From: Mactromeris polynyma
Taxonomy: Eukaryota > Mollusca > Bivalvia > Venerida > Mactridae
Reading direction: 5' to 3'
Assembly: GCA_032209605.1 (NCBI GenBank)
Contig: JASFXZ010000145.1
Coordinates: forward strand, 1 to 64,000
DNA length: 64,000 nt
Positions within the stretch are counted from its first letter, which is position 1. The number at the start of each line of letters is the position of its first letter. The translations under genes were made by a program, and so were the position numbers. Positions 61,801-64,000 of this stretch are shown here, piece after piece. The notes under the pieces were generated by a model. It did not search any database and was not told where the DNA came from. It worked only from the letters and a program-made list of their open reading frames with translations.

Positions 61801-64000
61801 AGCAAAATCGGAGAGAAATATTTTTTTTCCGATAAATGAAATTCTGCAAAGGTCTAGACCTGTACGCAATTTATAGCGAAAACTTTTTTCACGTAAATAT
61901 GTCAAGTAATACCTCATTTTGTTCGTCTTGATGAACACTATTGAAATATATACATATATGTATACTTTTTCGAAGATGAAAATTCTCACAAGGGTCCAGT
62001 CCACCCTTACGTGATTTTTGCGAAAACCTCGGGAAACATTTGAAATGGATATATTGCATAGCTGAAGACATTTTCGTCGAAGGGGTAGGTAAGTGTTTAA
62101 GTACTGAAAAAATGAGCAAAATCGGAGAGAAATATTTTTTTTCCGATAAATGAAATTCTGCAAAGGTCTAGACCTGTACGCAATTTATAGCGAAAACTTT
62201 TTTCACGTAAATATGTCAAGTAATACCTCATTTTGTTCGTCTTGATGAACACTATTGAAATATATACATATATGTATACTTTTTCGAAGATGAAAATTCT
62301 CACAAGGGTCCAGTCCACCCTTACGTGATTTTTGCGAAAACCTCGGGAAACATTTGAAATGGATATATTGCATAGCTGAAGACATTTTCGTCGATGGGGT
62401 AGGTAAGTGTTTAAGTACTGAAAAAATTAGCAAAATCGGAGAGAAATATTGTTTTCCGATAAATGAAATTCTGCAAAGGTCTAGACCTGTACGCAATTTA
62501 TAGCGAAAACCTTTTTCACGTAAATATGTCAAGTAATACCTCATTTTGTTCGTCTTGATGAACACTATTGAAATATATACTTATATGTATACTTTTTCGA
62601 AGATAAAAATTCTGACAAGGGTCCAGTCCACCCTTACGTGATTTTTGCGAAAACCTCGGGAAACATTTGAAATGGATATATTGCATAGCTGAAGACATTT
62701 TCGTCGATGTGGTAGGTAAGTGTTTAAGTACTGAAAAAATGAGCAAAATCGGAGAGAAATATTTTTTTTCCGATATATGAAATTCTGCAAAGGTCTAGAC
62801 ATGTACCCAATTTATAGCGAAAACTTTTTTCACGTAAATATGTCAAGTAATACCTCATTTTGTTCGTCTTGATGAACACTATTGAAATATATACATATAT
62901 GTATACTTTTTCGAAGATAAAAATTCTCACAAGGGTCCAGTCCACCCTTACGTGATTTTTGCGAAAACCTCGGGAAACATTTGAAATGGATATATTGCAT
63001 AGCTGAAGACATTTTCGTCGATGGCGTAGGTAAGTGTTTAAGTACTGAAAAAATTAGCAAAATCGGAGAGAAATATTTTTTTTCCGATAAATGAAATTCT
63101 GCAAAGGTCTAGACCTGTACGCAATTTATAGCGAAAACTTTTTTCACGTAAATATGTCAAGTAATACCTCATTTTGTTCGTCTTGATGAACACTATTGAA
63201 ATATATACATATATGTATACTTTTTCGAAGATGAAAATTCTCACAAGGGTCCAGTCCACCCTTACGTGATTTTTGCGAAAACCTCGGGAAACATTTGAAA
63301 TGGATATATTGCATAGCTGAAGACATTTTCGTCGATGGGGTAGGTAAGTGTTTAAGTACTGAAAAAATAAGCAAAATCGGAGAGAAATATTTTTTTTCCG
63401 ATAAATGAAATTCTGCAAAGGTCTAGACCTGTACGCAATTTATAGCGAAAACTTTTTTCACGTAAATATGTCAAGTAATACCTCATTTTGTTCGTCTTGA
63501 TGAACACTATTGAAATATATACATATATGTATACTTTTTCGAAGATGAAAATTCTCACAAGGGTCCAGTCCACCCTTACGTGATTTTTGCGAAAACCTCG
63601 GGAAACATTTGAAATGGATATATTGCATAGCTGAAGACATTTTCGTCGATGGGGTAGGTAAGTGTTTAAGTACTGAAAAAATTAGCAAAATCGGAGAGAA
63701 ATATTTTTTTTCCGATAAATGACATTCTGCAAAGGTCTAGACCTGTACGCAATTTATAGCGAAAACTTTTTTCACGTAAATATGTCAAGTAATACCTCAT
63801 TTTGTTCGTCTTGATGAACACTATTGAAATATATACATAGATGTATACTTTTTCGAAGATGAAAATTCTCACAAGGGTCCAGTCCACCCTTACGTGATTT
63901 TTGCGAAAACCTCGGGAAACATTTGAAATGGATATAGTGCATAGCTGAAGACATTTTCGTCGATGGGGTAGGTAAGTGTTTAAGTACTGAAAAAATTAGC
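46834..64000 (-). repeat. satellite type C, ~54 units of 314 bp, opposite orientation
   Basis: Its reverse complement aligns with types A and B across the AACAAAATGA, GCGTACAGGTCTAGACCT, ATATTTCTCTCCGATTTTGC and AATGTCTTCAGCTATGCAAT blocks. It has the CCCGAGGTTTTCGCAAAAAT segment of type B but neither the AGTC minisatellite nor the CATAAGCCG junction. The period is a steady 314 bp and units are ~97-99% alike by eye. 314 is not a multiple of three, so the many 60-136-codon frames are not genes. The array runs off the right edge. Confidence 0.97.
48272..55480 (-). repeat. type C block duplication, ~2.8 kb copied at an offset of 4392 bp
   Basis: Private variants in 48272-51090 recur 4392 bases later, in 52664-55480. 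Examples are ATCCCTCA at 48410 and 52802, GATACATTGC at 49181 and 53573, TCGTCTATGG at 49832 and 54224, and GAAGTATATA at 50328 and 54720. The offset equals 14 units. Flanking units do not match at this offset, so the block is about nine units long. Confidence 0.85.

Noticed and set aside
46834..64000. Repeated minus-strand frames of 60-136 codons
   Set aside because: The period is 314 bp (not divisible by three), the same DNA is open in two frames at once, and the sequence is clearly satellite.
22030..64000. CRISPR-like array
   Set aside because: Units are long, adjacent and near-identical with no unique spacers, and the genome is eukaryotic.
46834..64000. CENP-B box in satellite type C
   Set aside because: The CGGG in TGCGAAAACCTCGGGA does not have TTCG and A at the required spacing; I found no match to the core.
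1..64000. tRNA, rRNA or telomeric repeat tracts
   Set aside because: I looked for GGTTCGAATC-type tRNA arms, rRNA-like conserved blocks and TTAGGG runs and found none convincing. A dedicated RNA search could still find small ones.

Overview
This is eukaryotic nuclear DNA, AT-rich and intron-bearing. The mix of a Tc1 transposon, pogo-like MITEs, APE-type LINE remnants with a 2A-like motif, a cysteine-rich multi-EGF receptor and large satellite arrays suggests a lophotrochozoan animal, probably a bivalve mollusc. That assignment is inferred from gene style, not proven.

Layout. (1) 1-5602: the 3' part of a Tc1-like DD34E transposase gene, then gene-poor DNA with a pogo-like transposon end, one ~180 bp MITE and a diverged ~400 bp repeat present twice. 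(2) 5603-10829: the only convincing host gene. Its six coding exons can be joined cleanly by GT-AG introns into a 769-residue single-pass receptor with a signal peptide, about 550 residues of Cys-rich EGF/furin-like repeats, one transmembrane helix and a tail with YxxM and YxxL/I tyrosine motifs. (3) 10830-17285: 3' flank and gene-poor DNA with a degenerate ~45 bp repeat, a five-copy 112 bp tandem repeat and a second copy of the MITE. (4) 17286-22101: a ~4.8 kb unit bounded by long, highly similar inverted repeats (~318 and ~358 bp). On the minus strand it holds LINE-derived pieces: a coiled-coil ORF with a 2A-like motif, an ORF1-like RRM protein, a decayed EEP endonuclease and a second, different ORF1-like protein. 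No reverse transcriptase or transposase is visible. (5) 22030-64000: about 42 kb of one satellite superfamily in three forms. Type A has ~329-349 bp units (to 41408), type B ~515-560 bp units (41409-46633), and type C 314 bp units in the opposite orientation (46834-64000). A 200-N gap separates B from C.

The main point is how regions 4 and 5 connect. The outer end of each inverted repeat is a run of the 10 bp AGAGTCAGTC minisatellite followed by a CAGCATAAGCCGTA junction, and that same block is part of every type A unit and (slightly changed) every type B unit. The satellite therefore looks like the amplified outer domain of a foldback-like element, or the element was built from satellite. 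Type B carries segments that A and C each lack, so it resembles the parental form. Within the arrays, higher-order repeats (exactly 2682 bp in A; offsets of 4392, 3771 and 1569 bp in C) record recent block duplications. The short ORFs in the satellite are not genes.
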